Positions 8,406 to 17,353 of a stretch of 64,000 bases of DNA are shown piece after piece. The translations under genes were made by a program, and so were the position numbers. The stretch spans positions 1 through 64,000 of the forward strand of contig CAZREB010000026.1 in NCBI GenBank assembly GCA_964599095.1, in the 5' to 3' direction. Numbering within the stretch: the stretch's first letter is position 1; each line of letters starts with the position of its first letter. The stretch is from SZAS-79 sp964599095 (GTDB lineage Bacteria; Pseudomonadota; Gammaproteobacteria; Burkholderiales; SG8-39). Under the pieces are notes generated by a model. That model ran no database searches. It was not told the DNA's origin and was given only the letters and a program-made list of their open reading frames with translations.

Positions 8406-9581
8406 ATGACACAGTACCAGTTTAGCGAAGAGCAGCGCGCGCTGCGCGAAGCGGCGCGCAGTTTCGCACAAGGCGTGCTGATCCCGGCCGCGGCGGAGAA
8501 CGAGCGCACCGGCGCGGAATTCCCGCAGGCGATCCTGCGCGATATGGCGAAGCACGGCCTGCTCGGCCTCGACGTACCGGTCGAGTATGGCGGGCAGGGC
8601 CTCGATACGCTCAGCTGTGCGCTGATCCTCGAGGAACTCGCGGCCGGATGGTTCTCGTCGACGATCTTCGCGATGAACCTCGCCACCGGTCCGTTGCTCG
8701 CAGCAGGCTCCGAGGCTCAGAAGAGGAAATATCTCGGCGGCATCTGCAGCGGCGAGATCGTGCCTTCGTTCGCGCTGACCGAGCCCGCCGGCGGCTCGGA
8801 CGCGGCGAACATCAAGACCCGCGTCACGAAGGAAGGCGACGGCTACGTGCTGCGCGGCCAGAAGATCTTCATCACCAATGCGCACCGGGCCGACGTGATC
8901 ATCGTGTTTGCGCGTTCCGCAGCAGATGCACCGCGCGGCAAGGGCATCTCGATCGTGCTCGTAGAGAAGGGCACGCCCGGGCTGAAGATCGGCCAGCGCT
9001 TCGAGACCATCGCGCATGGCGCGAACCCGATCTGGGAAGTGGTCTTCGACGACTGCCGCGTGCCCAGGGAGAACCTGATCGGCGCCGAAGGCGAGGGGTT
9101 TTCGTACATCCAGAAGGACTTCGCCAAGATCCGTGCGGTCTACGGCTCGCGCTGCGTCGGCGTGGCGCAGGCGGCGATCGACTATGCGCTGCAGTACGCC
9201 GTCGACCGTGTGCAGTTCGGGCAGAAGGTCGCCTCGTTCCAGGGCATCCGTTTCAAGGTCGCCGACCTGGTGACCAGGATCGAAGCCGCGCGCCAGCTTT
9301 CGTACCGCGCGGCTGCGATGGCCGACGAGGGTCATCACGAGGCCCCTGTGGCCGCGTCGATGGCCAAGATCTTTGCCAGCCAGGTGGCCGTCGAGGTGAC
9401 CGGCGAGGCCATGCAGCTGCTCGGCGGTCACGGGCTGCTCCGGCTCCACCCGATAGAGCGCATGTACCGCGAAGCCAAGCTCTTCCAGATCGGCGACGGC
9501 ACCAGCGAAGTCCTCAAGTTGCTGGTGTCGCGCCACGCCAACAAGCGCGCGACCGATCGCCAGTCGGCGCGTGTGGACTGA
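8406..9581 (+). CDS. Acyl-CoA dehydrogenase
   Basis: A complete 391-residue acyl-CoA dehydrogenase: FSEEQRALREAARSFAQ at the N-terminus, FALTEPAGGSDAANIKT for FAD binding, GQKIFITNAHRADVIIVFAR, DRVQFGQKVASFQGIRFKVAD, LLGGHGLLRLHPIERMYREAK and GDGTSEVLK. The last motif corresponds to YEGTSEI, in which Glu is the catalytic base; here it is Asp, so turnover or the base position may differ. It is followed four bases later by the CoA-ligase gene and belongs to the same unit. It is single and not coupled to a partner, so it probably forms a homotetramer. Confidence 0.9.
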   Translation: MTQYQFSEEQRALREAARSFAQGVLIPAAAENERTGAEFPQAILRDMAKHGLLGLDVPVEYGGQGLDTLSCALILEELAAGWFSSTIFAMNLATGPLLAAGSEAQKRKYLGGICSGEIVPSFALTEPAGGSDAANIKTRVTKEGDGYVLRGQKIFITNAHRADVIIVFARSAADAPRGKGISIVLVEKGTPGLKIGQRFETIAHGANPIWEVVFDDCRVPRENLIGAEGEGFSYIQKDFAKIRAVYGSRCVGVAQAAIDYALQYAVDRVQFGQKVASFQGIRFKVADLVTRIEAARQLSYRAAAMADEGHHEAPVAASMAKIFASQVAVEVTGEAMQLLGGHGLLRLHPIERMYREAKLFQIGDGTSEVLKLLVSRHANKRATDRQSARVD

Positions 9582-9584
9582 CCG

Positions 9585-11081
9585 ATGAACCTCGCAAACA
9601 TCCTGCGCCACCATGCGCGCCGCCGGCCGGGCCATCCGGCGATCGTCGCGCGCGACCGCACCTGGAACTGGCGCCAGTTCGACCATGCGGTGGACCTCGC
9701 GACGCTGCGCCTCCTCGGCCGGGGAGTGAAGCCGGGGGACGTCGTCGGCCTCGCGCTCGGCGACACGCCCGAGCACCTGGCCTTCCTCTTCGGCATTGCC
9801 CGGGCCGGCGCAATCATCCTGCCGATGGACAAGCGCTGGACCGAGGCCGAGAAGGAGCGGGTCGTCGTACACTTCGGCGCGCGCCTGACGCTTGTCGACA
9901 AGGGCGACGCGATGCTCGAAGGCAGCCCGTGCGAGGCGGTCGAATTCCCGATGGATGTCGAGGCTCCGCTCTCGGGCGCAGTGCCGGAAAGCCCGGATGC
10001 GGACGACCAGCGGCTGCTCCTGTCGCTCTCCTCGGGCACCACCGGCCGGCCCAAGGGACCGTGCCTGACGCACGCCAACATGTACCACCGGTTCCTGATC
10101 TATCACATCACGCTGACATTCACCGAGCACGACCGGTTCGCCTGCGCCTCGCCGATGTATTTCAGCGGCAGCCGCGGATTCACGATGTGCGCGCTGCACT
10201 GCGGAGCCACCGTCGTGCTGCTGCCGCCGCCGGTTTCGCCGAAGAAGCTGATCGCCGAAGTGAAGGACTACGGCTGCACGAATGCTTTCATCGTGCCGAC
10301 GATCATCCGCCGCTTGATCGACGCGCACGAGGGCGAAGGGCCGTGCTTCCCGGACCTGCGGGTGCTGATTTCCACCGGCGCGGCCCTCTTCCCGGAGGAC
10401 AGGGAACTTGCGTTGAAGCGCATCACGCCGAACATCATCAATTTCTACGGCTCGGCCGAAGGCGGCGGCATCTCCGCGCTCACGGCGGCGCATCCGGCGT
10501 CCAAGGCCCGCTCGGCAGGCGCGATCGTTTATGGCACCGACGTGCGCGTGCTCGACGAGAACTTCAAGGACCTGCCGCGCGGCAGCATCGGCCGGATTTC
10601 GTATCGCAGTTCCGGCACCGCGAGGGAGTTCTACAACGATCCCGAGGCCAGCATGAGCGCCTTCCGCGACGGCTGGTACCTGCCCGGCGACCTCGGCTAC
10701 GTGGACGAGGACGGCTTCGTCTACATCACCGGCCGCGAAAAGGACATGATCATCCGCGGCGGCGCCAACGTATACCCGAACGAGATCGAGAGCGTGCTGC
10801 TGACCCACGCTGACGTCGCCGAGGCCGCGGTGGTCGGCGCGCCTTCGGCCGAGTTCGGCGAGGAGATCGTCGCCTTCGTGACCACGCGCAGCAAGATCGA
10901 CCCGGCCCGGCTGCGCGATCTCTGCGCCGCCCAGTTGGCGCCTTACAAGGTGCCTAAGGTCATCAGCGTGCTGGGCGAGATGCCCCGCACCAACGTCGGC
11001 AAGATCGACAAGCAGCGCCTGCGCGCCGGCCTCGCGGCCGCGGACGGCGCGGCGCAGAAAGTGGCAGAAAAGCAGCCATGA
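9585..11081 (+). CDS. AMP-forming acyl-CoA ligase
   Basis: An adenylate-forming enzyme of 498 residues. The phosphate-binding loop LSSGTTGRPKGP lies at about residues 148-159. NFYGSAEGGG forms the A5 region, DGWYLPGDLGYVDEDGFVYI carries the conserved Asp of A7, GREKDMIIRGGANVYPNEIE is the hinge/A8 region, and the catalytic Lys is in NVGKIDKQ near the C-terminus. It would activate the imported acid to its CoA thioester at the expense of ATP. It sits between an acyl-CoA dehydrogenase and an IclR regulator whose ATG overlaps its stop, so it is likely the entry enzyme of the pathway. The substrate is unknown. Confidence 0.9.
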   Translation: MNLANILRHHARRRPGHPAIVARDRTWNWRQFDHAVDLATLRLLGRGVKPGDVVGLALGDTPEHLAFLFGIARAGAIILPMDKRWTEAEKERVVVHFGARLTLVDKGDAMLEGSPCEAVEFPMDVEAPLSGAVPESPDADDQRLLLSLSSGTTGRPKGPCLTHANMYHRFLIYHITLTFTEHDRFACASPMYFSGSRGFTMCALHCGATVVLLPPPVSPKKLIAEVKDYGCTNAFIVPTIIRRLIDAHEGEGPCFPDLRVLISTGAALFPEDRELALKRITPNIINFYGSAEGGGISALTAAHPASKARSAGAIVYGTDVRVLDENFKDLPRGSIGRISYRSSGTAREFYNDPEASMSAFRDGWYLPGDLGYVDEDGFVYITGREKDMIIRGGANVYPNEIESVLLTHADVAEAAVVGAPSAEFGEEIVAFVTTRSKIDPARLRDLCAAQLAPYKVPKVISVLGEMPRTNVGKIDKQRLRAGLAAADGAAQKVAEKQP

Positions 11082-11830
11082 GCCTGCACAAGGCCGTCGT
11101 GATCCTGCGCGCGCTCGGCGCCGCCGGGGACGGCGGTCTGCAGGCGGGCGGTCTTGCGAAGGCGACCGGCTTCGAGCGGGTCACCGTGCACCGGTTCCTG
11201 CGCAACCTGATCGCCGAGGGGCTGGTCGAGCGCGACGAGTCCCGCTGCTACCACCTCGGGCCGCAGGCCTGGCAGCTCGGCATGGCGGCCAACCGGCGCT
11301 TCGACCTGACCGCCATTGCCGGAGCGTCGCTCGACCGGATCGAGGCCGAGACGCACGACACGATCTACCTGCTGCGCCGCGTCGGCGACGACGTCCTGTG
11401 CGTCGGCCGGCGCGACGGCACCTACCCGATCAAGTCGCTGGTCATGGAGGTGGGAAAGTCTTACCCACTGGGTGTCGGCGGCGGCGGGCTGGCGGTGCTG
11501 TCGGCGCTCGATGATGTCGAAGTGAAGGACGTGCTTTCCCGCGTGCGCACGCGGCTCGACGGTTACCCCAAGGTCACGATCGCGCGCATCGGGCAGCTGC
11601 TCGCCGATACGCGCGCGCAGGGCTACGCGTTCTGGCCGGCGCTGATCTCGGAAGCCTTCGTCGTCGCGGTGCCGATCCTCGACCGGCAGAAGAAGCCGAT
11701 CGGCGCCCTGAGCTGCGCGGCGATCAAGGAGCGGCTGGACCCGAAGCGCCGCGTCAAGGTCGTCGAGCTCCTCGCGCGGGAGGCGGCCGCGATCCAGCGG
11801 CGCATGGGCGCGGTGCGCGCCAGGGCCTGA
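11078..11830 (+). CDS. IclR-family transcriptional regulator
   Basis: A 250-residue protein with an N-terminal winged helix-turn-helix (residues about 1-65, LAKATGFERVTVHRFLRNLIAEGLVER) and the C-terminal IclR effector domain (DTIYLLRRVGDDVLCVGRRDGTYPI, then PLGVGGGGLAVLSALDD, and AVPILDRQKKPIGALS). The ATG overlaps the ligase stop codon, so it is co-transcribed with the catabolic genes. Such regulators usually respond to the pathway substrate or an intermediate. The inverted half-sites at 2737-2774 are a possible target. Confidence 0.92.
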   Translation: MSLHKAVVILRALGAAGDGGLQAGGLAKATGFERVTVHRFLRNLIAEGLVERDESRCYHLGPQAWQLGMAANRRFDLTAIAGASLDRIEAETHDTIYLLRRVGDDVLCVGRRDGTYPIKSLVMEVGKSYPLGVGGGGLAVLSALDDVEVKDVLSRVRTRLDGYPKVTIARIGQLLADTRAQGYAFWPALISEAFVVAVPILDRQKKPIGALSCAAIKERLDPKRRVKVVELLAREAAAIQRRMGAVRARA

Positions 11831-11850
11831 GGGCGCGGTCCTTCACCGGC

Positions 11851-13056
11851 CTACCGGCCGGAAGCGAGCGCGCCGAGAAGCGCGGTGGCGAGGACCACGC
11901 AGGAGGGCGACCATTTCCAGAACACGAGCAGGCCGAACGCGACCAGCGCGATCGCCATGTCCCGGGTGCCGCGGATCGAACTGGTCCACACCGGATCGTA
12001 GAGGGCGGCGAGCAACAGGCCGACCACGGCGGCCCCCACGCCGCGCAGGGCGCGCTGAACGGCCGAATTGCGGCGCAGGTCTTCCCAGAACGGCAATGCG
12101 CCCACGATCAGCAGGAACGCCGGCAGGAAGATCGCCGCAAGCGCAAGCACACCGCCGCCGAACCCGCTGATGCGCCCGGACTGCACGCTTCCGAGGTAGG
12201 CGGCAAAGGTGAACAGCGGGCCGGGAACCGCTTGCGCCGCGCCGTAGCCAGCGAGAAACACATCGTCGCTGACCAGGCCGGGCAGGACCATTTCGTTCCG
12301 CAGCAAGGGCAGGACCACGTGCCCGCCGCCGAACACCAGCGAGCCGGTCCGGTAGAAGCTGTCGAATACGGCGAGCGCACGGTCGCCGGAGACTTGCGCC
12401 AGCAACGGCAGCGCGAACAGCAGCCCGAAGAACACTACCCACGCGACAATCGCCGCGGTCCTGCCGACCTGGAAGCGGACGTTCTCCGGATGATGCAGGA
12501 CAACCGGTTCCAGACAGCGCCAGCCCACGAGGCCGCCGAGTGCGATGGCCGCCATCTGTCCCCAGGCGGTCGGCCAGGCGAACACGATCAACGTCGCTGC
12601 GATGGCGAGGCTCGCCCTGAGCCGGTCCGGGCACAACGTCTTGCCCATGCCCCACACCGCCTGCGCGACCACGGCGACCGCGACGATCTTAAGACCGTGT
12701 ACCCAGCCGGCGTCGCCGGACAGGCCCAGGGACACGAAGCCGTGCGCAAAGAGCAGCATGGCGAGCGCCGAAGGCAGCGTGAACCCCAGCCACGCGGCAA
12801 GACCGCCCGGGAGGCCCGCCTTCAGCGTGCCGAGGGCGATGCCGGCCTGGCTGCTCGCCGGCCCGGGCAGGAAGTTGCACAGGGCGATAAGGTCCGTGTA
12901 AGCGCTGTCGTCCAGCCATTTGCGCCGCTCGACGAACTCGCTCCGGAAATAGCCGAGGTGGGCGATCGGCCCGCCGAACGAGGTGCAGCCCAGTTTCAGG
13001 AAGATCCGGAAGATCTCGAGCGGCGCAATGCGCGGCGGGGCCGGCGATGAATCCAT
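11851..13056 (-). CDS. chrA: Chromate transporter ChrA (long form)
   Basis: A 401-residue integral membrane protein made of two homologous CHR halves. The first has FLKLGCTSFGGPIAHLGYFRSEFVERRKW and the PGPASSQAGIALG loop. The second has GSLVFGGGHVVLPLLRNEMV and AVPGPLFTFAAYLG. This is the layout of long-chain ChrA exporters, which expel chromate from the cytoplasm. I chose the ATG at MDSSPAPPRIAPLEIF; the longer open frame upstream is arginine-rich and not credible. It is downstream of two deacetylase genes on the same strand, with no obvious functional tie. No chrB is nearby. Confidence 0.92.
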   Translation of the reverse strand: MDSSPAPPRIAPLEIFRIFLKLGCTSFGGPIAHLGYFRSEFVERRKWLDDSAYTDLIALCNFLPGPASSQAGIALGTLKAGLPGGLAAWLGFTLPSALAMLLFAHGFVSLGLSGDAGWVHGLKIVAVAVVAQAVWGMGKTLCPDRLRASLAIAATLIVFAWPTAWGQMAAIALGGLVGWRCLEPVVLHHPENVRFQVGRTAAIVAWVVFFGLLFALPLLAQVSGDRALAVFDSFYRTGSLVFGGGHVVLPLLRNEMVLPGLVSDDVFLAGYGAAQAVPGPLFTFAAYLGSVQSGRISGFGGGVLALAAIFLPAFLLIVGALPFWEDLRRNSAVQRALRGVGAAVVGLLLAALYDPVWTSSIRGTRDMAIALVAFGLLVFWKWSPSCVVLATALLGALASGR

Positions 13057-13120
13057 CGCCTCATGATATCGGAGTCCGATCCGGGACCGGGCCGCGGCGC
13101 GCCCGGCCCGGCGACATCGC

Positions 13121-14011
13121 CTAGCCGGTGGCCTGCAGGGCGTCCGGACGTTCCCCGAGATACCAGTCCGCGATCTGCTCCCCGGTCCAGACAAGCACGT
13201 CGTTCTTCGCGCGGATCTTCTCGAGGATCATGCGGTAGTACTTCAGCCGGTGCGGCGCGCCCATGATGTACGGGTGCACCACCAGCGCCATCACGCGCGC
13301 CGAGTGGCGCGAATCCTCGTAGAGCTGGTCGAACTGGTCTGAGGCGCGCTGGAAGTATTCGATCCCCTGGTGGTGCTGGATCAGCATCATCGCGACGTCG
13401 TTGCATTCCTGCGTGTACGGGATGTTGAGGATCGGCCTGGACGTCGTCTTCAGCACCACGGGCTCGTCGTCCAGCACCCAGTCGCAGACGTAGTCGTACC
13501 CGTGTTCCACCAGCAGGTCCGGCGTGTCCCAGGTCTCGGTGAGCCCTGGCCCGAGCCAGCCGCGCGGCGGCTTGCCGGTGCAGGCCTTGATCGCCTGCGT
13601 TGTCTTCGCGATGTCCTCGGACTCGTTCTCGACCTTCTGCATGTTCTTCTGCGTGTAGCCGTGGCCCATGAACTCCCAGTCGCGGGCGCGCGCCGCCTCG
13701 GCGATCGCCGGGTAGGCGCCGATCGCCGAGCCGTTGATCGCAAGGGCCGCCCGGATGTCGAGCCGGTCGAGCACCTCGAGCATCCGCCAGAACCCGACGC
13801 GGTTGCCGTATTCGTGCCACGCCCAGTTCGGGATGTCCGGCATCGGCGAGCCGCCTGCCGGCGGCGTCAGCACGGTGCGCGGCATGGCCTGGTTGATGTC
13901 CCATTCCTCGACGTTCACGATGGTCCAGACCACCATGCGCGCGCCGCCGGGCAGCTTGAGCGGCGCCCGACCCTTGATCGGCGAATAGGTGATGCGTTCG
14001 ACAGGCAGCAT
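13121..14011 (-). CDS. Polysaccharide deacetylase family protein (copy 1)
   Basis: This 296-residue NodB-fold protein begins with ITYSPIKGRAPLKLPGGARMVVWTIVNVEEWD and contains HEYGNRVGFWRMLEVLDRLDIRAALAING, EFMGHGYTQKNMQ and HPYIMGAPHRLKYYRMILE. Short cytoplasmic members of this type include the allantoinase-like PuuE group, so the substrate may be a small amide rather than a polysaccharide. There is no signal peptide. It lies 12 bases downstream of a paralogue with the same motif order, so the two arose by tandem duplication and are probably co-transcribed. Confidence 0.85.
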   Translation of the reverse strand: MLPVERITYSPIKGRAPLKLPGGARMVVWTIVNVEEWDINQAMPRTVLTPPAGGSPMPDIPNWAWHEYGNRVGFWRMLEVLDRLDIRAALAINGSAIGAYPAIAEAARARDWEFMGHGYTQKNMQKVENESEDIAKTTQAIKACTGKPPRGWLGPGLTETWDTPDLLVEHGYDYVCDWVLDDEPVVLKTTSRPILNIPYTQECNDVAMMLIQHHQGIEYFQRASDQFDQLYEDSRHSARVMALVVHPYIMGAPHRLKYYRMILEKIRAKNDVLVWTGEQIADWYLGERPDALQATG

Positions 14012-14023
14012 GCTCGGCTCCTT

Positions 14024-14899
14024 TCAGACGGGCTTCGTTTGGGACTGGTACCACGCCAGGATCTGCTCGCCGTTCCAGTGCAGCACGCCGGGCATCTTCG
14101 CGATCCGCGCGTAGACCTCCTCGAGGTACTTGATGCGGAAAGGCTGCCCGCTGATGTACGGGTGGATCGCGATCGCGAGGATCTTCGGCCGCTCGGCGCC
14201 TTCCTCGTAGTAGCGGTCGAACGTGTCGATCACCTTGCGCGTGAAATACGCCGCCTCGTGGTGCTGCACGATCATCATCGGGATGTCGTTGTTCTCGACG
14301 GAATAGGGCAGCGTGACCAGCGGCCCGTTCCTGGTCTGGATCGTGGTCGGCTCGTCGTCGTAGACCCAGTCGCCGATGTACTTCACTCCCGCGGCGGCCA
14401 GGAGTTCCGGCGTCTCGTAGGTTTGCGTGAGGCCGGGTCCGAGCCAGCCGACCGGGCGCTTGCCGGTGAATTTCTCAAGCACTTCGAGCGAGCGCTCGAT
14501 CATCGCCTGCTGGTTCTCCTCCTTGTGGATCGGGCCCTGCTCGAAGCTGTGGCCCATGAACTCCCAGCCGGCGTCCTTGCAGGCCTGCGCCACGCGAGGG
14601 TAGTCGAGGCACACGCGCGCATTGATCGACAGCGTGGGGCGGATGCCGAGCCTGTCGTAGAGCGCCTTGAAGCGCCAGAAGCCCACGCGCATGCCGTACT
14701 CGTGCCAGCTCCAGTTCGGCACGTCGGGCACGATAACCGCGCCTGTGGGGGCCGGCAGTACCTGCCGCGCCATCGGCTTGGCGATGTCCCAGACCTCGAG
14801 GTTGACTATCGTCCAGACGATCACGCGCGCACCGCCGGGCAGCTTCAGCGGGGGGCGGTCGACGATGGCCGAGTACGGGACGCGCTCGCGCGGTTGCAT
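14024..14899 (-). CDS. Polysaccharide deacetylase family protein (copy 2)
   Basis: A 291-residue paralogue of the next gene downstream, sharing the LKLPGGARVIVWTIVNLEVWD start, HEYGMRVGFWRFKALYDRLGI, EFMGHSFEQGPI, GWLGPGLTQTYETPELLAAAGV and HPYISGQPFRIKYLEEVYARI. No signal peptide is seen. It is the first gene of the leftward pair. An 18-base palindrome lies about 80 bases upstream of its start, and a molybdenum-hydroxylase subunit is encoded upstream on the same strand. Allantoinase-like activity is one possibility; the sequence does not settle it. Confidence 0.85.
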   Translation of the reverse strand: MQPRERVPYSAIVDRPPLKLPGGARVIVWTIVNLEVWDIAKPMARQVLPAPTGAVIVPDVPNWSWHEYGMRVGFWRFKALYDRLGIRPTLSINARVCLDYPRVAQACKDAGWEFMGHSFEQGPIHKEENQQAMIERSLEVLEKFTGKRPVGWLGPGLTQTYETPELLAAAGVKYIGDWVYDDEPTTIQTRNGPLVTLPYSVENNDIPMMIVQHHEAAYFTRKVIDTFDRYYEEGAERPKILAIAIHPYISGQPFRIKYLEEVYARIAKMPGVLHWNGEQILAWYQSQTKPV

Positions 14900-14980
14900 G
14901 GCAGTCTCCCTGCGGTCAGTTCGAATTCAGGACTTTCACTTCAGAAGGCCCAGAAACGGCGCGGATCTCAGGGCAGTTGA

Positions 14981-14998
14981 TGTATCGGTACCGGTACA
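14981..14998. promoter_or_regulatory. Palindromic operator candidate
   Basis: TGTATCGGTACCGGTACA reads as a palindrome centred on GGTACC with one mismatched pair. It lies between the stop of the molybdenum-hydroxylase subunit and the start of the deacetylase pair, on the promoter side of the latter. One arm, with its left flank, contains the GATACAT half-site also seen at 2737-2761. It is most likely a binding site for a dimeric regulator. Confidence 0.5.
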
Positions 14999-15000
14999 TT

Positions 15001-17343
15001 TCAAGCGATGGGGCGGGTCGCCTTTGCCGCCCGGATCGCGCGCCAGACGCGCTCGCTGGTGGCCGGCATTTCCATCTCCTTGATGCCCAGCGGGGCCAGC
15101 GCGTCGAGAATCGCATTCATCACCGCGGCCAGCGCACCTACGGTGCCTGCTTCGCCGGCGCCCTTGACCCCGAGCGGGTTGCGCCGGGTGGGCACCGGGT
15201 TGCTGCCGACCTCGAAGAAGCACAGGTCGCTCGCGCGCGGCATCGCGTAGTCCATGAACGACCCGGTCAGCAGCTGGCCGGACTCCGGGTCGTAGACCAC
15301 TCTCTCCATCAGGATCTGCCCGATGCCCTGCGCGAGGCCGCCGTGTACCTGCCCTTTGAGCGTCAGCGGGTTGATCACGGTGCCGACGTCGTCCACCACC
15401 GCGTAGCCCGCGAGCTCGATCGCGCCGGTATCCGGGTCGATCTCGACCTCGCAGACATGGCAGCTGTTGGGGAAAGTCTCGGCCAGCGGCGAAAACGTGC
15501 CGTTCTCGATAAGGCCGGGCTCGATGTCCGGCGGCAGCTTGCCCTGGATGAAGGCGGCCTGCGCGACTTCCTTGAGGCCGATGCCGCGGTCTGTGCCTGC
15601 GATCGTGAAGCGGCCGCCGGAAAAGGTGACGTCGAGCTCGCCGGCCTCGAGCAGGTGCGCCGCGATCCGGCGTCCCTTGGCGATGATCTTGTCGGCCGCC
15701 GCGGCGAGCGCGCTGCCGCCGATCGCGGCCGACCGGCTGCCGAAAGTGCCGGTCCCGTAGGCCACCCGGTCGGTGTCGCCTTCGACGTAGCGGATGTCTT
15801 CGGGTTCCAGGCCCAGTTTGTCGCAGGCGATCTGCGTGAAGGTCGTGGCATGGCCCTGCCCCTGGTCCTTGCTGCCCATGACCACGGAGGCGGTGCCGCC
15901 GGGCTCGAACCGGATCTCGGCGTACTCCATGCCGGGCGCGCCGGCGCGCTCGATCGCGTTGACGATGCCCACGCCGCGCAGCCTGCCGCGCATCTTCGAG
16001 GCCTCGCGCCGCGCCGCGTAGCCGGCGTGGTCGCCCAGGGCGAGCGCCTGGTCCATGTTCTGCCCGAACTCGCCGCAGTCGTAGGTAAACGTGAGCGCCG
16101 TCTTGTGCGGCATCGCCGAGGCCGGGATCAGGTTCCTCCGGCGCAGCTCGATGCGGTCGATCCCCAGTTCGGCGGCGGCGTCCTCGACCAGCCGCTCGAT
16201 CAGGTAGATCGCCTCCGGCCGGCCGGCGCCGCGATAGGGGGCGATCGAATTGGTGTTCGTGAACACCCCGTCCACGTGGACGTGCGCCGCCGGGATGCCA
16301 TAGACGCCGACCAGCGAGCCGAGGTTGTTGAAGGTCGGCGCCAGCTGGCGGTCCGACGTGATGTAGGCGCCGAGGTTGGAGGTATTGCGCACGCGCAGCG
16401 CGAGGAACCGGCCTTCCGCGTCGAGCGCAAGCTCGCCCTGGCTGATGCAGTCGCGCGCGTGCTCGTCGGCCAGCAGCGCCTCGCTGCGGTCGCACGCCCA
16501 CTTGACCGGGCGGCCGAGCTTCTTTGCCAGCCAGAGTACGAGGCGATGTTCGGTGTAGGCCCAGCCCTTGGTGCCGAACGCGCCGCCGACGTTGTTCGCC
16601 ACGACCCGGATGCGATGCTCGGGGACGTTGAAAATGTTGCGCGCCAAGGCTTCGCGGATGCGGTGCGGGTACTGCGAATCGGCGTACAGCGTATAGCGGT
16701 CCTCGCCTGCGTCGTAGGTGCCGAGCGCGCCGCGCGGCTCCATGTACTGGGCGTGGACCCGCGAGATCGTGTAGGTCCGCCGGACCACATGGGCGGCCTT
16801 CGCAAACGCCGCGTCGGTCGCGGCCTTGTTGCCGACCTCGAACACGTTGCAGACGTTGCCCGGGCATTCGTCCCAGACCGGCGGCGCGTCTTTGCGCATC
16901 GCCTCGGAAGTCGCCGTGACCGAAGGCCGGTCTTCGTAGTCCACCACGACGAGTTCGGCCGCGTCGCGCGCCTGCATCAGCGTTTCGGCGACCACCGCGA
17001 CGACCGGGTCGCCTACATGCCGCACGCGCGCCTCGGCCAGGCCGCGGTGGCCCTTGGCGAACATCGGCGAGCCGTCGGGGCGGCTGCGCTTCAGCGTGAC
17101 CGGGATCGTGCCCAGGCCGTCCTTCAGCAGGTCGTCATGCGTATAGGCGCCGATCACGCCGGGAGCGCTGATTGCGGCCGAGGTGTCGATCGACCGGATG
17201 ACCGCATGCGCGTGCGGGGAGCGCACGTACACGAGCCAGGCCTGACCCGGCAGGTTGATGTCGTTGATGTAGCGGCCCTGCCCGCGCAAGAGGCGCGGGT
17301 CTTCGAGGCGAGTGACGCTCTGGCCGATGCCGAACTGTCCCAT
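15001..17343 (-). CDS. Xanthine dehydrogenase family molybdopterin-binding subunit
   Basis: A 780-residue large subunit of the xanthine oxidase / aerobic CO dehydrogenase family. It starts MGQFGIGQSVTRLEDPRLLRGQGRY and has YMEPRGALG, NNVGGAFGTKG, SIAPYRGAGRPEAIY for the molybdopterin cofactor, GSKDQGQGHATTF, and GVKGAGEAGTVG near the C-terminus with the active-site Glu. These enzymes hydroxylate N-heterocycles, aldehydes or nicotinate-type substrates with water as oxygen donor. The FAD and 2Fe-2S subunits normally encoded beside it are absent here, so partners must come from elsewhere or the protein works differently. It is 10 bases downstream of a dioxygenase-like gene. Confidence 0.92.
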   Translation of the reverse strand: MGQFGIGQSVTRLEDPRLLRGQGRYINDINLPGQAWLVYVRSPHAHAVIRSIDTSAAISAPGVIGAYTHDDLLKDGLGTIPVTLKRSRPDGSPMFAKGHRGLAEARVRHVGDPVVAVVAETLMQARDAAELVVVDYEDRPSVTATSEAMRKDAPPVWDECPGNVCNVFEVGNKAATDAAFAKAAHVVRRTYTISRVHAQYMEPRGALGTYDAGEDRYTLYADSQYPHRIREALARNIFNVPEHRIRVVANNVGGAFGTKGWAYTEHRLVLWLAKKLGRPVKWACDRSEALLADEHARDCISQGELALDAEGRFLALRVRNTSNLGAYITSDRQLAPTFNNLGSLVGVYGIPAAHVHVDGVFTNTNSIAPYRGAGRPEAIYLIERLVEDAAAELGIDRIELRRRNLIPASAMPHKTALTFTYDCGEFGQNMDQALALGDHAGYAARREASKMRGRLRGVGIVNAIERAGAPGMEYAEIRFEPGGTASVVMGSKDQGQGHATTFTQIACDKLGLEPEDIRYVEGDTDRVAYGTGTFGSRSAAIGGSALAAAADKIIAKGRRIAAHLLEAGELDVTFSGGRFTIAGTDRGIGLKEVAQAAFIQGKLPPDIEPGLIENGTFSPLAETFPNSCHVCEVEIDPDTGAIELAGYAVVDDVGTVINPLTLKGQVHGGLAQGIGQILMERVVYDPESGQLLTGSFMDYAMPRASDLCFFEVGSNPVPTRRNPLGVKGAGEAGTVGALAAVMNAILDALAPLGIKEMEMPATSERVWRAIRAAKATRPIA

Positions 17344-17353
17344 CCGGGAAGCC

